This document shows positions 19,776-27,766 of a DNA stretch of 64,000 bases, in pieces. Source of the DNA: Falsirhodobacter halotolerans (GTDB lineage: Bacteria > Pseudomonadota > Alphaproteobacteria > Rhodobacterales > Rhodobacteraceae); NCBI RefSeq assembly GCF_022899245.1, contig NZ_JALJAZ010000001.1, positions 2,329,001 to 2,393,000 on the forward strand. The letters are read 5' to 3'. The notes under the pieces are model-generated. The model was given only the letters and a program-made list of their open reading frames with translations, did no database searches and was not told where the DNA came from. The stretch's first letter is position 1. Every line of letters starts with the position of its first letter. The translations under genes were made by a program, and so were the position numbers.

Positions 19776-20017
19776 CGGATGTCTCCTTGGTGAAAGATTG
19801 ACGGCACAAGCCAGGATGTCGTCCAGCAGGGCCCTTGGCACCGTGCCCATGAACCACGGGCGCGGATGTGCGCCTATACGGAATTTTCGCACGAAAGGGA
19901 AGGTCTTTCGCGTTAACCAGTTGCAAAGAACGTTTCCGGAACCTTCTGTGCCGACCGGGGAAAGAGTGATATACCAGACAGGCGCTGACACCGCGATCTT
20001 CGGGAAAGGATACGGGA

Positions 20018-21016
20018 ATGATTGGGCTCCTCGGGCTTGTGGGTGCGGTGATGGCCGGCGCCGCGGCGGACGCCATCCTTGCCACGCGCGAGGCATCGGC
20101 CAGCGATGTCGACGCCGCCGCCGACGACCTTTCCCCGGAGGAGGAGGACACGACCCGCATCGTGCCACTGCACCAGATGCTGGCGGATGACGGGATGCCC
20201 CAATCCAGCGACACCCCCCCGCCGGTGGACGACCCTCGGCATCTTGTCGGCGGCGCAGGGGACGATCTGATCACCGGCGCGGGCGGCAACGACACCTTGA
20301 TCGGGGGCGACGGTCGGGACCAGATGACCGGAAACGCGGGCGACGATCTGATGATCGGCGGGCGCGGCGACGATCAGATGGACGGGGGCGACGGCGACGA
20401 CACGCTTCTGGGCGGCGCGGGCAACGACATCCTGCGCGGCGGCGAGGGGCGGGATGTGATGCGCGGCGGGGCGGGCGACGACTGGCTGGCCGGACAGAAT
20501 GGCGACGACCGGCTGTTCGGCGGGCGCGGGAACGACAGCCTGCTGGGCGGCGACGGGCAGGACACGCTGCAGGGCGGGGCGGGCGACGACTGGCTGGACG
20601 GCGGCATGGGGGACGACCTGCTGCAGGGCGGGGCGGGGTCCGACACGCTGGACGGGGGCGACGGCAACGACACCCTGTTCGGCGGGCAGGACCGCGACGT
20701 GGATTTCCTGAACGGCGGCGCGGGGGATGACCGGCTGCATCTGGGTCCGGGCGATTACGGGCATGGCGGCGATGGCGCGGACACGTTCGTTCTGGGCGAA
20801 GGCCAGCCGGGCGATCCGGCCATCCTGTCCGATTTCAACGCCCGCGACGATTTCATCGAACTGCGCTTTGGCCCCGGTGCCGACACCCCGGTGATCGAGG
20901 TCACGACGGACGAAACCGGCCAGACCGTGCTGGTGAATGGGGTGCCCATGGCCCACCTGCCCGGCGGCACGGAACTGACCGCCGACATGATCCGCCTTCT
21001 GCCCCTGCACGCCTAG
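20018..21016 (+). CDS. RTX-type calcium-binding repeat protein
   Basis: A 332-residue protein of haemolysin-type calcium-binding repeats. A hydrophobic N-terminus (residues 1-21, [20 protein letters not shown]) is followed by an acidic linker. About 18 nonapeptides of the GGxGxDxLx type then run from residue 78 to about 241. The tail has [14 protein letters not shown] and ends [12 protein letters not shown]. Calcium would fold the repeats into a parallel beta roll. RTX proteins normally leave by type I secretion using C-terminal signals; no ABC exporter is nearby, and the N-terminal hydrophobic stretch is unusual. AAAGGA lies ahead of the ATG. No enzymatic domain is seen, so function is unknown. 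Confidence 0.85.
   Translation: MIGLLGLVGAVMAGAAADAILATREASASDVDAAADDLSPEEEDTTRIVPLHQMLADDGMPQSSDTPPPVDDPRHLVGGAGDDLITGAGGNDTLIGGDGRDQMTGNAGDDLMIGGRGDDQMDGGDGDDTLLGGAGNDILRGGEGRDVMRGGAGDDWLAGQNGDDRLFGGRGNDSLLGGDGQDTLQGGAGDDWLDGGMGDDLLQGGAGSDTLDGGDGNDTLFGGQDRDVDFLNGGAGDDRLHLGPGDYGHGGDGADTFVLGEGQPGDPAILSDFNARDDFIELRFGPGADTPVIEVTTDETGQTVLVNGVPMAHLPGGTELTADMIRLLPLHA
20249..20741 (+). repeat. tandem 27-bp-class RTX coding repeats
   Basis: Degenerate tandem units of 27 bases encode the RTX nonapeptides, with recurring ggcggggcgggcgac-type blocks. Units differ enough that the protein series is clearer than the DNA series. Near-identical blocks at about 20466-20490 and 20575-20599 suggest internal duplication. 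Confidence 0.8.
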
Positions 21017-21088
21017 AATTGCATTTCGTGCGGGGGGACGCTATCTCGGGTCAACCCGCGCGACCCCAATAAAGGCATTCTCGGCCCC

Positions 21089-22006
21089 ATGAACTGGATC
21101 TCCAACTACGTCCGTCCGAAGATCAATTCGCTGTTCTCGCGCCGGGAGGTGCCGGAGAACCTGTGGACCAAATGTCCCGAATGCGGGACGATGCTGTTTC
21201 ACCGCGAACTGGCCGACAACCTGAACGTCTGCACGAATTGCGATCACCACATGGCGATCAGCCCGCGTGAACGGTTCAGCGCCTTGTTCGACGGCGGCAT
21301 CTTCGCCGAGGTGGCGGTGCCCGAACCCACGCCCGACCCGCTGCATTTTCGCGACCAGAAGAAATATCCCGACCGTCTGCGCGCCGCGCAGAAATCCACG
21401 GCCGAAAAAGAGGCCATGCTGGTGGTTGAGGGGGAGATCGCCCGCACCCCCGTGGTCGCCGCCGCGCAGAACTTCGCCTTCATGGCCGGATCGATGGGCA
21501 TGTATGTGGGCAACGCCATCGTCGCCGCCGCCGAACGCGCGGTGAAGCTGAACCGTCCCCTGGTCCTGTTTTCCGCCGCCGGGGGCGCACGGATGCAGGA
21601 AGGCATCCTGTCCTTGATGCAGATGCCGCGCACCACGGTCGCGGTGCAGATGCTGAAGGAAGCGAACCTGCCCTATATCGTCGTGCTGACCCACCCGACC
21701 ACGGGCGGGGTCACGGCGTCCTATGCCATGCTGGGCGATGTGCAAATTTCCGAACCCAACGCGCTGATCTGCTTTGCCGGCCCGCGCGTGATCGAACAGA
21801 CGATCCGCGAAAAGCTGCCCGAGGGGTTCCAGCGCGCCGAATACCTGCTGGATCACGGGATGCTGGACCGCGTCACCCACCGCAAGGATCTGCGGGATGA
21901 ACTGGTGACGATCCTGCGCATGTTGACCGGCCAGCCCCCGGCGGTGAAGGGCGATCTGCCCGCCCCCGAACCGGTCGCCCTGCCCGCAACCCCCACCGCC
22001 GAGTGA
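21089..22006 (+). CDS. accD: Acetyl-CoA carboxylase carboxyltransferase subunit beta
   Basis: Makes malonyl-CoA together with AccA and biotinylated AccB, the committed step of fatty acid synthesis. It has 305 residues. The N-terminal zinc finger uses Cys 29, 32, 48 and 51 (TKCPECGTML and NVCTNCDHHMAI). The crotonase-like core has VFSAAGGARMQEG-type residues (LFSAAGGARMQEGILSLMQM) and LTHPTTGGVTASYAMLGD. A clear ribosome site is not seen before the ATG; the assignment of start rests on the conserved MNWISNYVRPKI N-terminus. folC overlaps its stop by four bases (GTGA), a frequent accD-folC pairing. Confidence 0.97.
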   Translation: MNWISNYVRPKINSLFSRREVPENLWTKCPECGTMLFHRELADNLNVCTNCDHHMAISPRERFSALFDGGIFAEVAVPEPTPDPLHFRDQKKYPDRLRAAQKSTAEKEAMLVVEGEIARTPVVAAAQNFAFMAGSMGMYVGNAIVAAAERAVKLNRPLVLFSAAGGARMQEGILSLMQMPRTTVAVQMLKEANLPYIVVLTHPTTGGVTASYAMLGDVQISEPNALICFAGPRVIEQTIREKLPEGFQRAEYLLDHGMLDRVTHRKDLRDELVTILRMLTGQPPAVKGDLPAPEPVALPATPTAE

Positions 22007-23274
22007 GCGCGCCGTCCGACGCCATCCTGCAGCGCATGATGGCGCTGCACCCCAAGGTCATCGACCTGACCCTGGACCGGATGCACCGCCTTCTGGCGCA
22101 ACTGGGCCATCCCGAAACCCGCCTGCCCCCCGTGATCCATGTCGCGGGCACCAACGGCAAGGGATCGACCCAGGCGATGATTCGCGCCGGGCTGGAGGCG
22201 GCGGGCCGCAAGGTCCACGCCTATACCTCGCCCCACCTTGCGCGGTTTCACGAACGCATCCGCCTTGCAGGCACGCTGATTTCCGAACCCGATCTGGCCG
22301 CCCTGCTGGACGAATGCTCGGCCGCCAACGGGACGGACCCGATCACGTTTTTCGAGATTACGACCGCGGCGGGCCTTCTGGCCTTTGCCCGCACCCCCGC
22401 TGATTACACCTTGCTGGAAGTGGGGCTTGGCGGGCGGCTGGACGCGACCAACGTGATCGCCCGGCCACGCCTGACTGTCATCACACCCGTCTCCATCGAC
22501 CACCAGCAATATCTGGGCGAAACGCTGGCCGAAATCGCGGGCGAGAAGGCGGGCATCCTGAAACGCGGCGTGCCGTGCATCGTCGGCCCCCAGGCGCCCG
22601 AGGGGCTGGAGGTGATCGAGGCCCGCGCCGCCCGTCTGGGTGCGCCGCTCCTCGCTTATGGCGAACACTGGCATGTGCAGGCCGATCGCGGACGGCTGGT
22701 CTATCAGGACGAGACAGGGCTTCTGGATCTGCCGCTGCCCAACCTGCCCGGCCCGCATCAGATCCAGAACGCCGGGGCCGCCCTGGCGGCGCTGCGCCAT
22801 CTGGGTCTGGACGAACGGGCGTGCGAGGCGGCGGTAACCCGCGCCGAATGGCCCGCCCGGATGCAGCACCTGCGCCATGGTCCGCTGGTGGATGCCGCGC
22901 CACATGCCGAAATGTGGCTGGACGGCGGGCATAACCCGGCGGGGGCGCAGGCCGTTGCGGCCACGCTTGCGGCCCTGCCCCGACGCCCGACGCATCTGGT
23001 CTGCGGAATGCTGAACACCAAGGATGTCGTGGGCTACATGCGCCCGCTGGCCGGGGTGGCCGACACACTGACCGCCGTCGGCATCCCGAACGAGCCGAAC
23101 ACCCTGCCCGCCGCCGAGACGCGCGCCGCCGCCGCCGAGGCCGGACTGGCCGCGACCGAGGCCGACAGCGTCCTTGCGGCCGTCACCGCCATCGCGGCGG
23201 GCGAACCGCAGGCCCGCATCCTCATCTGCGGGTCGCTCTATCTCGCCGGGGCGATCCTGCGCGAAAACGGCTGA
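22003..23274 (+). CDS. folC: Bifunctional folylpolyglutamate / dihydrofolate synthase
   Basis: ATP-dependent Mur-ligase-family enzyme of 423 residues that adds glutamate to dihydropteroate and to folates. The P-loop is HVAGTNGKGSTQAM near residue 46, followed by YTSPHLARFHERIRL, the LLEVGLGGRLDATNVI motif, SIDHQQYLGETLAEIAGEKA and, in the C-terminal domain, WLDGGHNPAGAQAVA. It starts at GTG 22003, whose last two bases are part of the accD TGA, so translation is coupled. It converges on the DUF3576 gene with only three bases between the two stops. Confidence 0.95.
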   Translation: MSAPSDAILQRMMALHPKVIDLTLDRMHRLLAQLGHPETRLPPVIHVAGTNGKGSTQAMIRAGLEAAGRKVHAYTSPHLARFHERIRLAGTLISEPDLAALLDECSAANGTDPITFFEITTAAGLLAFARTPADYTLLEVGLGGRLDATNVIARPRLTVITPVSIDHQQYLGETLAEIAGEKAGILKRGVPCIVGPQAPEGLEVIEARAARLGAPLLAYGEHWHVQADRGRLVYQDETGLLDLPLPNLPGPHQIQNAGAALAALRHLGLDERACEAAVTRAEWPARMQHLRHGPLVDAAPHAEMWLDGGHNPAGAQAVAATLAALPRRPTHLVCGMLNTKDVVGYMRPLAGVADTLTAVGIPNEPNTLPAAETRAAAAEAGLAATEADSVLAAVTAIAAGEPQARILICGSLYLAGAILRENG

Positions 23275-23277
23275 GGG

Positions 23278-23769
23278 TCAGCGCCGCCCGTCCGCCAGAC
23301 GCAGCTGCCGTGCGCGGGTCAGGATCGCATCCTCGATCGCGCGCACGGTATCGGCCGACACCGTCGCCCCACCATTTGTCTGCAACGCCACATGCAGCGA
23401 CCGCGCATCCAGCGCCGCATCCTGCACATAGACCGTCGCACGATAGGCGCGCCCGCCCCCCGGCGGCGTGCCGTATCCGGTCGTGAACACGCCCGAGAAC
23501 GGATCGACCGTCTGCACCGGCAGAAAGCTGAGAACATCCATGGACGCGGTCCAGATGTATTTGTTCACCGCGATTCGCGTATTGGGGTCCGAACTGTTGC
23601 GGAACAGCTGCCAGATATTGCCGTCGCCCCGCTGACCGCCGACGACATCGCTCTGATACGGCTCCCGCGCGGCCAGGGCCTCGCGCTGCCGATCCGCCGC
23701 CTCGCGATTGCCGCACCCGGCCGCAAGAACGACCAGCCCGGCCAGGAAGACATTGCGCGTCAAGGTCAT
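23278..23769 (-). CDS. DUF3576 lipoprotein
   Basis: A 163-residue protein with a lipoprotein signal: MTLTRNVFLAGLVVLAAGCG, the lipobox Cys being residue 19. The body matches the alphaproteobacterial DUF3576 family (GNIWQLFRNSSDPNTRIAVN and the SFLPVQTVDPFSGVFTTGYG segment). It is probably an outer-membrane-anchored periplasmic protein with no known activity; family members are widespread and conserved, so a housekeeping envelope role is plausible. It converges on folC. Its promoter region is shared with the divergent porin gene. Confidence 0.85.
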   Translation of the reverse strand: MTLTRNVFLAGLVVLAAGCGNREAADRQREALAAREPYQSDVVGGQRGDGNIWQLFRNSSDPNTRIAVNKYIWTASMDVLSFLPVQTVDPFSGVFTTGYGTPPGGGRAYRATVYVQDAALDARSLHVALQTNGGATVSADTVRAIEDAILTRARQLRLADGRR

Positions 23770-23839
23770 GCGATCCCCTCGTTACTTACCCCCCCGTCTC
23801 TAGCCGACGGCCCCCAATGGAACAAGGGTTTTGGCGACC

Positions 23840-23861
23840 GACCGGCGCCGGATGGCCGGTC
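23840..23861. promoter_or_regulatory. inverted repeat in the porin / DUF3576 intergenic region
   Basis: GACCGGC (23840-23846) and GCCGGTC (23855-23861) flank eight bases. It is 71 bases before the DUF3576 start and about 150 before the porin start. No T tract follows on either strand, so it is more likely a protein-binding or structural element than a terminator. No confident porin promoter was found in the 243-bp gap. Confidence 0.3.
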
Positions 23862-24012
23862 AATTGGGTGTGACAATCATGCACCACCACAACCCCACCG
23901 AGAACCGACATTTCGTTAGTCGTTGATTTACGAGGGTCAAGGCGCAAAAAGTTGATGCAAGCCCGCCCCAACAAGGCTGGGCCACCTGTTCAAGGTACAA
24001 CGAGGGAAAAAC

Positions 24013-25092
24013 ATGAAAAAGCTTCTTCTGGCGACGTCGATCCTCGCCGCAACCACCGGCTACGCTGCCGCCGAGGTCGCACTGACCGGTGACGCACGTA
24101 TGGGTGTGGTGTATGACGGTGAGGACGTGCAGTTCTCCGAGCGCGCCCGCGTTCGCTTCAACCTGTCCGGCCAAACCGACACCGGTCTGGAATTCGGCGC
24201 GACCTTCCGTGCTGACCAGGCATCGGGTTCGGCTTCGGGCGGTTCGTTCGGCACCGACACCGCGAAACGCGGCACGGTCTGGGTGTCCGGCGCATTCGGC
24301 AAACTGTCGATGGGTGACGTCAACTCCGCAGCGGAAGAAGCCTTCGGCGATCTGAACGCCATCGGGTTCTCCGGCCTTGGCGACCTGGCCGACATCCCCT
24401 ACATCAACGGCGACGGCGCTGGCACGCTGGACCAGGGCCCGGGCGCTCTGTACTCCTACACCGTCGGTGGCTTCGAGTTCCACGTCGGCATGACCGACGG
24501 CTCGCGTCAGTTCGGCCTGACGCCGCTGGAAACCGGTGAAAACGACCTCGACGGCAACGCGATCACCGTCGAAGACGATCGTGACGCCACCTACTCGATG
24601 GCTGTCGGCTACTCGGGCGACAACTACAAACTGGGCCTCGGCTACCTGAACAACGGCAGCTACGAAGGCAACGCAAGCGCCTTCGGCGGCGGCAACTACG
24701 GTGGCGAACAGTTCATCGTCGTCGGTGAAACCGATGTCGCTGGCGTCGGCGTCAAAGCCTACTACACCCAGTACAGCAACGTTCTGACCGGCTTCTCGGG
24801 CGTCCTGAACGGCCAAGAAACCGACGGCGACGTCGAAGCTGACTACACCTTGGGTCTGAGCGGGTCGTACCAGTTCGGCGCCACCACGGTGAACGGCTTC
24901 TACCGTCGTGACCGCATGAAGCAAGAGAACATCTTCGGCGACGACAAGCTGAACACCTTCGGCATCGGCGCGAACTACGATCTGGGCGGCGGCGCTTCGC
25001 TGCGCGCTGGCGTGGTCGACACCGACCTGATCTACGACGCCGCAGGCAAAGGCCAAACGGTCGCCGACGTCGGTATCCGTCTGAACTTCTGA
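24013..25092 (+). CDS. Rhodobacter-type outer membrane porin
   Basis: A 359-residue trimeric-porin-like beta-barrel. The signal peptide is MKKLLLATSILAATTGYAAA, cleaved before EVALTGDARMGVVYDGE. Alternating strands rich in Gly, aromatic and acidic residues run to a terminal VADVGIRLNF, with the C-terminal Phe needed for barrel assembly. The acidic loop AEEAFGDLNAIGFSGLGDL resembles the constriction loop of Rhodobacter porins. Codon use differs visibly from the neighbours (strong preference for ggc, aac, ctg and gac with few rare codons), as in very highly expressed genes. A strong terminator follows. It should allow passive entry of small solutes. Confidence 0.93.
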   Translation: MKKLLLATSILAATTGYAAAEVALTGDARMGVVYDGEDVQFSERARVRFNLSGQTDTGLEFGATFRADQASGSASGGSFGTDTAKRGTVWVSGAFGKLSMGDVNSAAEEAFGDLNAIGFSGLGDLADIPYINGDGAGTLDQGPGALYSYTVGGFEFHVGMTDGSRQFGLTPLETGENDLDGNAITVEDDRDATYSMAVGYSGDNYKLGLGYLNNGSYEGNASAFGGGNYGGEQFIVVGETDVAGVGVKAYYTQYSNVLTGFSGVLNGQETDGDVEADYTLGLSGSYQFGATTVNGFYRRDRMKQENIFGDDKLNTFGIGANYDLGGGASLRAGVVDTDLIYDAAGKGQTVADVGIRLNF

Positions 25093-25115
25093 TCCACCCG
25101 GATCATCGTTCCTGG

Positions 25116-25145
25116 AAAGAGCGGGCCTTGCGCCCGCTCTTTTCA
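25116..25145 (+). terminator. Rho-independent terminator after the porin gene
   Basis: AAGAGCGGGC (25117-25126) pairs with GCCCGCTCTT (25132-25141) over a five-base loop and runs into TTTTC. It lies 24 bases after the porin stop. Confidence 0.92.
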
Positions 25146-25188
25146 TTTGCGCGCCGCCTGCGGTAAACATCGCCAAAGGGAGCGCACC

Positions 25189-25839
25189 ATGGCCTATTCC
25201 GACATCCTTCACCGAATCGCCTCGGCCGAAGCCCGCGCGGGTCGGGCGGCGGGGTCGGTCCATCTGATCGCCGTATCCAAGGTCCAGCCCGACGCGCGGG
25301 TGGCGGCGGTGCTGCAAGATGGCCACCGCCTCTTCGGAGAAAACTACGTTCAGGAAGCGCAGGGCAAATGGCCCGGCTTTCGCGACACTTTCGGCAGGGT
25401 CGCCGTCCACCTGATCGGTCCGCTTCAGACCAACAAGGCCAAACCGGCGATGGACCTGTTCGACGCGATCCACACGCTGGACCGCCCCTCGCTGGCCCAG
25501 CGTCTGGCGCGCCTGGCGCAGGAGCGCGGCGCCTGTCCCGACCTGTTCGTTCAGGTCAACACGGGGGAGGAACCGCAAAAGGCCGGCATCCTGCCCGCCG
25601 ACGCCGATGCCTTCATTCGCGCCGCCCGCGCGCTGGATTTGCCGGTCATCGGTGCGATGTGCATCCCGCCCGAGGGCGAAGACCCCGCCCCCCATTTCGC
25701 CCATCTGGCCCGCATTGCCGAACGCAACGGCCTGCTCAACCTCTCCATGGGGATGAGCGGGGATTTCGAAACGGCCATCGCCCACGGCGCGACACATATC
25801 CGCGTCGGCAGCGCCATCTTCGGCGCACGCACCTACTGA
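25189..25839 (+). CDS. YggS family PLP-binding protein
   Basis: A 216-residue single-domain PLP protein of the YggS/PROSC/PLPBP family, which keeps pyridoxal phosphate balance and has no known catalytic activity. The PLP lysine is Lys 31 in HLIAVSKVQPDARV. Other motifs are FGENYVQEAQGKWP, HLIGPLQTNKAKPA, VQVNTGEEPQKAGI, LSMGMSGDFETAI and THIRVGSAIFGARTY. The ATG at 25189 has AAAGGGAG upstream; a start 42 bases earlier would overlap the terminator region. The last seven bases overlap the 3' end of the convergent L,D-transpeptidase gene. Confidence 0.94.
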   Translation: MAYSDILHRIASAEARAGRAAGSVHLIAVSKVQPDARVAAVLQDGHRLFGENYVQEAQGKWPGFRDTFGRVAVHLIGPLQTNKAKPAMDLFDAIHTLDRPSLAQRLARLAQERGACPDLFVQVNTGEEPQKAGILPADADAFIRAARALDLPVIGAMCIPPEGEDPAPHFAHLARIAERNGLLNLSMGMSGDFETAIAHGATHIRVGSAIFGARTY

Positions 25840-26312
25840 ACGCGCAGAACCTCGCCCCAGCGCACCCGCTGCGCGATCCACAAAAGGTCGCGCGGCGCAA
25901 AGGCCACGCAGCCCGCCGTGGGATACCCCGGACGTCGCCATGTGTGCACGAAGATCGCCGAACCCCGCCCCGGCGTCGCGGGCATGTTCCAGTCCACCAC
26001 CAGAATCAGGTCGTAAAGCGGATCGGGGCGGCGCAGCGCCTCATGCCCGAACGCATGGGGCGCGCGGACCGGACGGTTGTAATCCGCATCCCGCACATCG
26101 TCAGACCACAGATCGCGCGGCCCGATCGGCTGCGCCCAGCCCGGCATCCCGACAATCCGGTCGGGACGGTAAAGCATCCCGACGATCCGGTGGTCGCCGC
26201 GCGGGGTCGCCATGTCGCCCTCGCGCTTGGCCTCCGTGACGCCGCCGCGCCCGATGGTGCAGGGAAACCGACGGCCAGCGAACCACGCGCCCATGGGGGT
26301 CACGCGGATCAT
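25833..26312 (-). CDS. L,D-transpeptidase (YkuD-domain) family protein
   Basis: A 159-residue YkuD-fold protein; relatives form 3-3 crosslinks in peptidoglycan or attach lipoproteins to it. The catalytic signature is IFVHTWRRPGYPTAGCVAFA, with His, the Thr-x-Gly-Cys segment and the nucleophilic Cys. Upstream are FPCTIGRGGVTEAKREGD and VVDWNMPATPGRGSAIF. No signal peptide is seen at the chosen start (ATG at 26312), which is odd for an envelope enzyme. That start forms an ATGA overlap with the stop of a small membrane-protein gene. The third gene of the ribA operon. Confidence 0.85.
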   Translation of the reverse strand: MIRVTPMGAWFAGRRFPCTIGRGGVTEAKREGDMATPRGDHRIVGMLYRPDRIVGMPGWAQPIGPRDLWSDDVRDADYNRPVRAPHAFGHEALRRPDPLYDLILVVDWNMPATPGRGSAIFVHTWRRPGYPTAGCVAFAPRDLLWIAQRVRWGEVLRVQ

Positions 26313-26542
26313 GGCATTCCCCATTTCACAAGTCGTCGGCTCAACATCACTGCGGCGAATGCGACCAGTCCGGACATGAGCGCAAGGCCAATCGTGACCC
26401 CGCATTCGAGACTGAAGATCCTAATGCAATTGGGATACAGCGCCATAACAGCCAACCGCCATGCCAGCATCCCGGCCAGCATCCCCACGATCATCGTCAC
26501 AGCGAATACGACCGACAGACCGGCACGCATCACCCACTTCAC
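26309..26542 (-). CDS. Small two-helix membrane protein, unknown
   Basis: A 77-residue protein I do not recognise. It begins at GTG 26542, forming a GTGA overlap with the ribA stop, and ends in an ATGA overlap with the L,D-transpeptidase gene; coupling at both ends supports it as a real gene. Two hydrophobic stretches (about residues 8-34 and 47-70) predict a helical hairpin, with Cys 39 and Cys 47 in the connecting loop (YPNCIRIFSLECG). Basic residues lie at both ends. It may anchor or export the neighbouring transpeptidase, which lacks a signal peptide, but that is inference. Confidence 0.65.
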   Translation of the reverse strand: MKWVMRAGLSVVFAVTMIVGMLAGMLAWRLAVMALYPNCIRIFSLECGVTIGLALMSGLVAFAAVMLSRRLVKWGMP

Positions 26543-27606
26543 AGCAGATGCCCCGACTTCGCCGCCTTCGTCGCGAGATAGGCCGCATTCTGCGCGGTCT
26601 CTCCCACGCGCAGCGGCACACGTTCCACCACGCGCACGCCATGCGCCTCCATCATGCGGACCTTGGCGGGGTTGTTGGTCAGCAGCCGGGCAGAGGAGAA
26701 CCCCATCTCCCGCAGCAACCCCGCGCCGATGCGGAAATCGCGCTCGTCATCCTCGAACCCCAGGCGATGGTTCGCCTCAACCGTGTCGAATCCCTGATCC
26801 TGCAGGGCATAGGCGCGCATCTTGTTGGCAAGGCCGATCCCCCGCCCCTCCTGGTTCAGATACAGCAGAACGCCCGCCCCTTCGGCCCCCATCCGCGCCA
26901 GGGCCGCGCGCAGTTGCGGGCCGCAATCGCATTTCAGGCTGCCCAGCACATCGCCGGTGAAACAGGCCGAATGCAGGCGGGCCAGAACGGGGGCGGCGCG
27001 GTCGGGGCGGCCGATCTCGATGGCGTAATGTTCGGCCGTATCATCCTCGGACCGGAAAATGTGGACCCGCCCCGCCTCGGACGCGGCCATGGGCAGGCGG
27101 GCGGAGACGACGGGGTGCAGGACATGCTCCGCCGCCAGCGCGCGCTGCGCCGCCCCCGCATCCAGAAGCGTCAGATCGGGGGGGGCCGCGGTCACGGGAA
27201 CCATCACCGCGGCAGGCAGCATCTGGGCGGTCTTCGCCAGCCCCACCGCCGCGCGATGCGCTGCCGCGTCCCCGTGCCGCAGGCTGTGGAACGGGCCCTT
27301 CATCGGCCGCGCAAGATCGCCCGCCGGATCGGCCACCGCCCGCAACCACTCCAGCCCCGCGCCGTCCGGCACCCCGATCCGCGCGATGTCACCATCATAG
27401 GCGCGGGCGCGCAACGTCTCGGCCCGCCGGGCCGTCAGCGCCACTTCGATGCGGCCAAGACCGCGCAGATCATCCAACCGCGCGGGGGTCAGCGTCTCCA
27501 CCGCCGTCGCCAGCCACAGGCCGTCGGCCTGCAGAACGATCGGCAGGCCAAGGCGAAGATCGGCACGGGCGCGCGCCATCCGTTCGGTCAGGGTCAGGGA
27601 CAGCAT
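26539..27606 (-). CDS. ribA: GTP cyclohydrolase II
   Basis: First step of riboflavin synthesis: GTP to 2,5-diamino-6-ribosylamino-pyrimidinone phosphate, formate and pyrophosphate. The catalytic core occupies about residues 175-355, with zinc ligands Cys 215, 226 and 228 (CFTGDVLGSLKCDC), YLNQEGRGIGLANKMRAY and LLTNNPAKVRMMEAHGV. About 170 residues precede it, unlike the roughly 196-residue Escherichia coli enzyme; they are not a recognisable RibB domain. The ATG at 27606 has GGAGG close upstream; a start 75 bases further up is unsupported. It leads an operon with two membrane/envelope genes. Confidence 0.93.
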   Translation of the reverse strand: MLSLTLTERMARARADLRLGLPIVLQADGLWLATAVETLTPARLDDLRGLGRIEVALTARRAETLRARAYDGDIARIGVPDGAGLEWLRAVADPAGDLARPMKGPFHSLRHGDAAAHRAAVGLAKTAQMLPAAVMVPVTAAPPDLTLLDAGAAQRALAAEHVLHPVVSARLPMAASEAGRVHIFRSEDDTAEHYAIEIGRPDRAAPVLARLHSACFTGDVLGSLKCDCGPQLRAALARMGAEGAGVLLYLNQEGRGIGLANKMRAYALQDQGFDTVEANHRLGFEDDERDFRIGAGLLREMGFSSARLLTNNPAKVRMMEAHGVRVVERVPLRVGETAQNAAYLATKAAKSGHLL

Positions 27607-27651
27607 CGCGCCTCCGGGGAACAGTCCCCCATATCTAGGGAAATTTGCCAT

Positions 27652-27675
27652 GAATTGAAACAATTCCTGCGCAGG
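27652..27675. promoter_or_regulatory. adjacent palindromes between ribA and the regulator gene
   Basis: GAATTG-AAA-CAATTC (27652-27666) is followed directly by the perfect ten-base palindrome CCTGCGCAGG (27666-27675). They lie in the 160-bp divergent gap, 46 bases from the ribA start and about 90 from the regulator start. A third short palindrome, GATGT-G-ACATC, is at 27731-27741, near the regulator. Candidates for autoregulation or ribA control. Confidence 0.35.
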
Positions 27676-27766
27676 CGACACGTCCGCGTGAAGTTCTGTC
27701 GCATTTCTTGCCCCCCGTCCCGTTCACCCCGATGTGACATCGTGACGGCAACGAACGGAGGTTTCC

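Noticed and set aside
19776-20017. Promoters for rpsO and the RTX gene in their divergent gap
   Set aside because: Only weak hexamers (for example TTGCAA near 19920) were found, not enough to annotate.
20249-20741. Possible CRISPR-like or satellite array
   Set aside because: The periodicity is 27 bases without spacers and encodes RTX nonapeptides in one frame.
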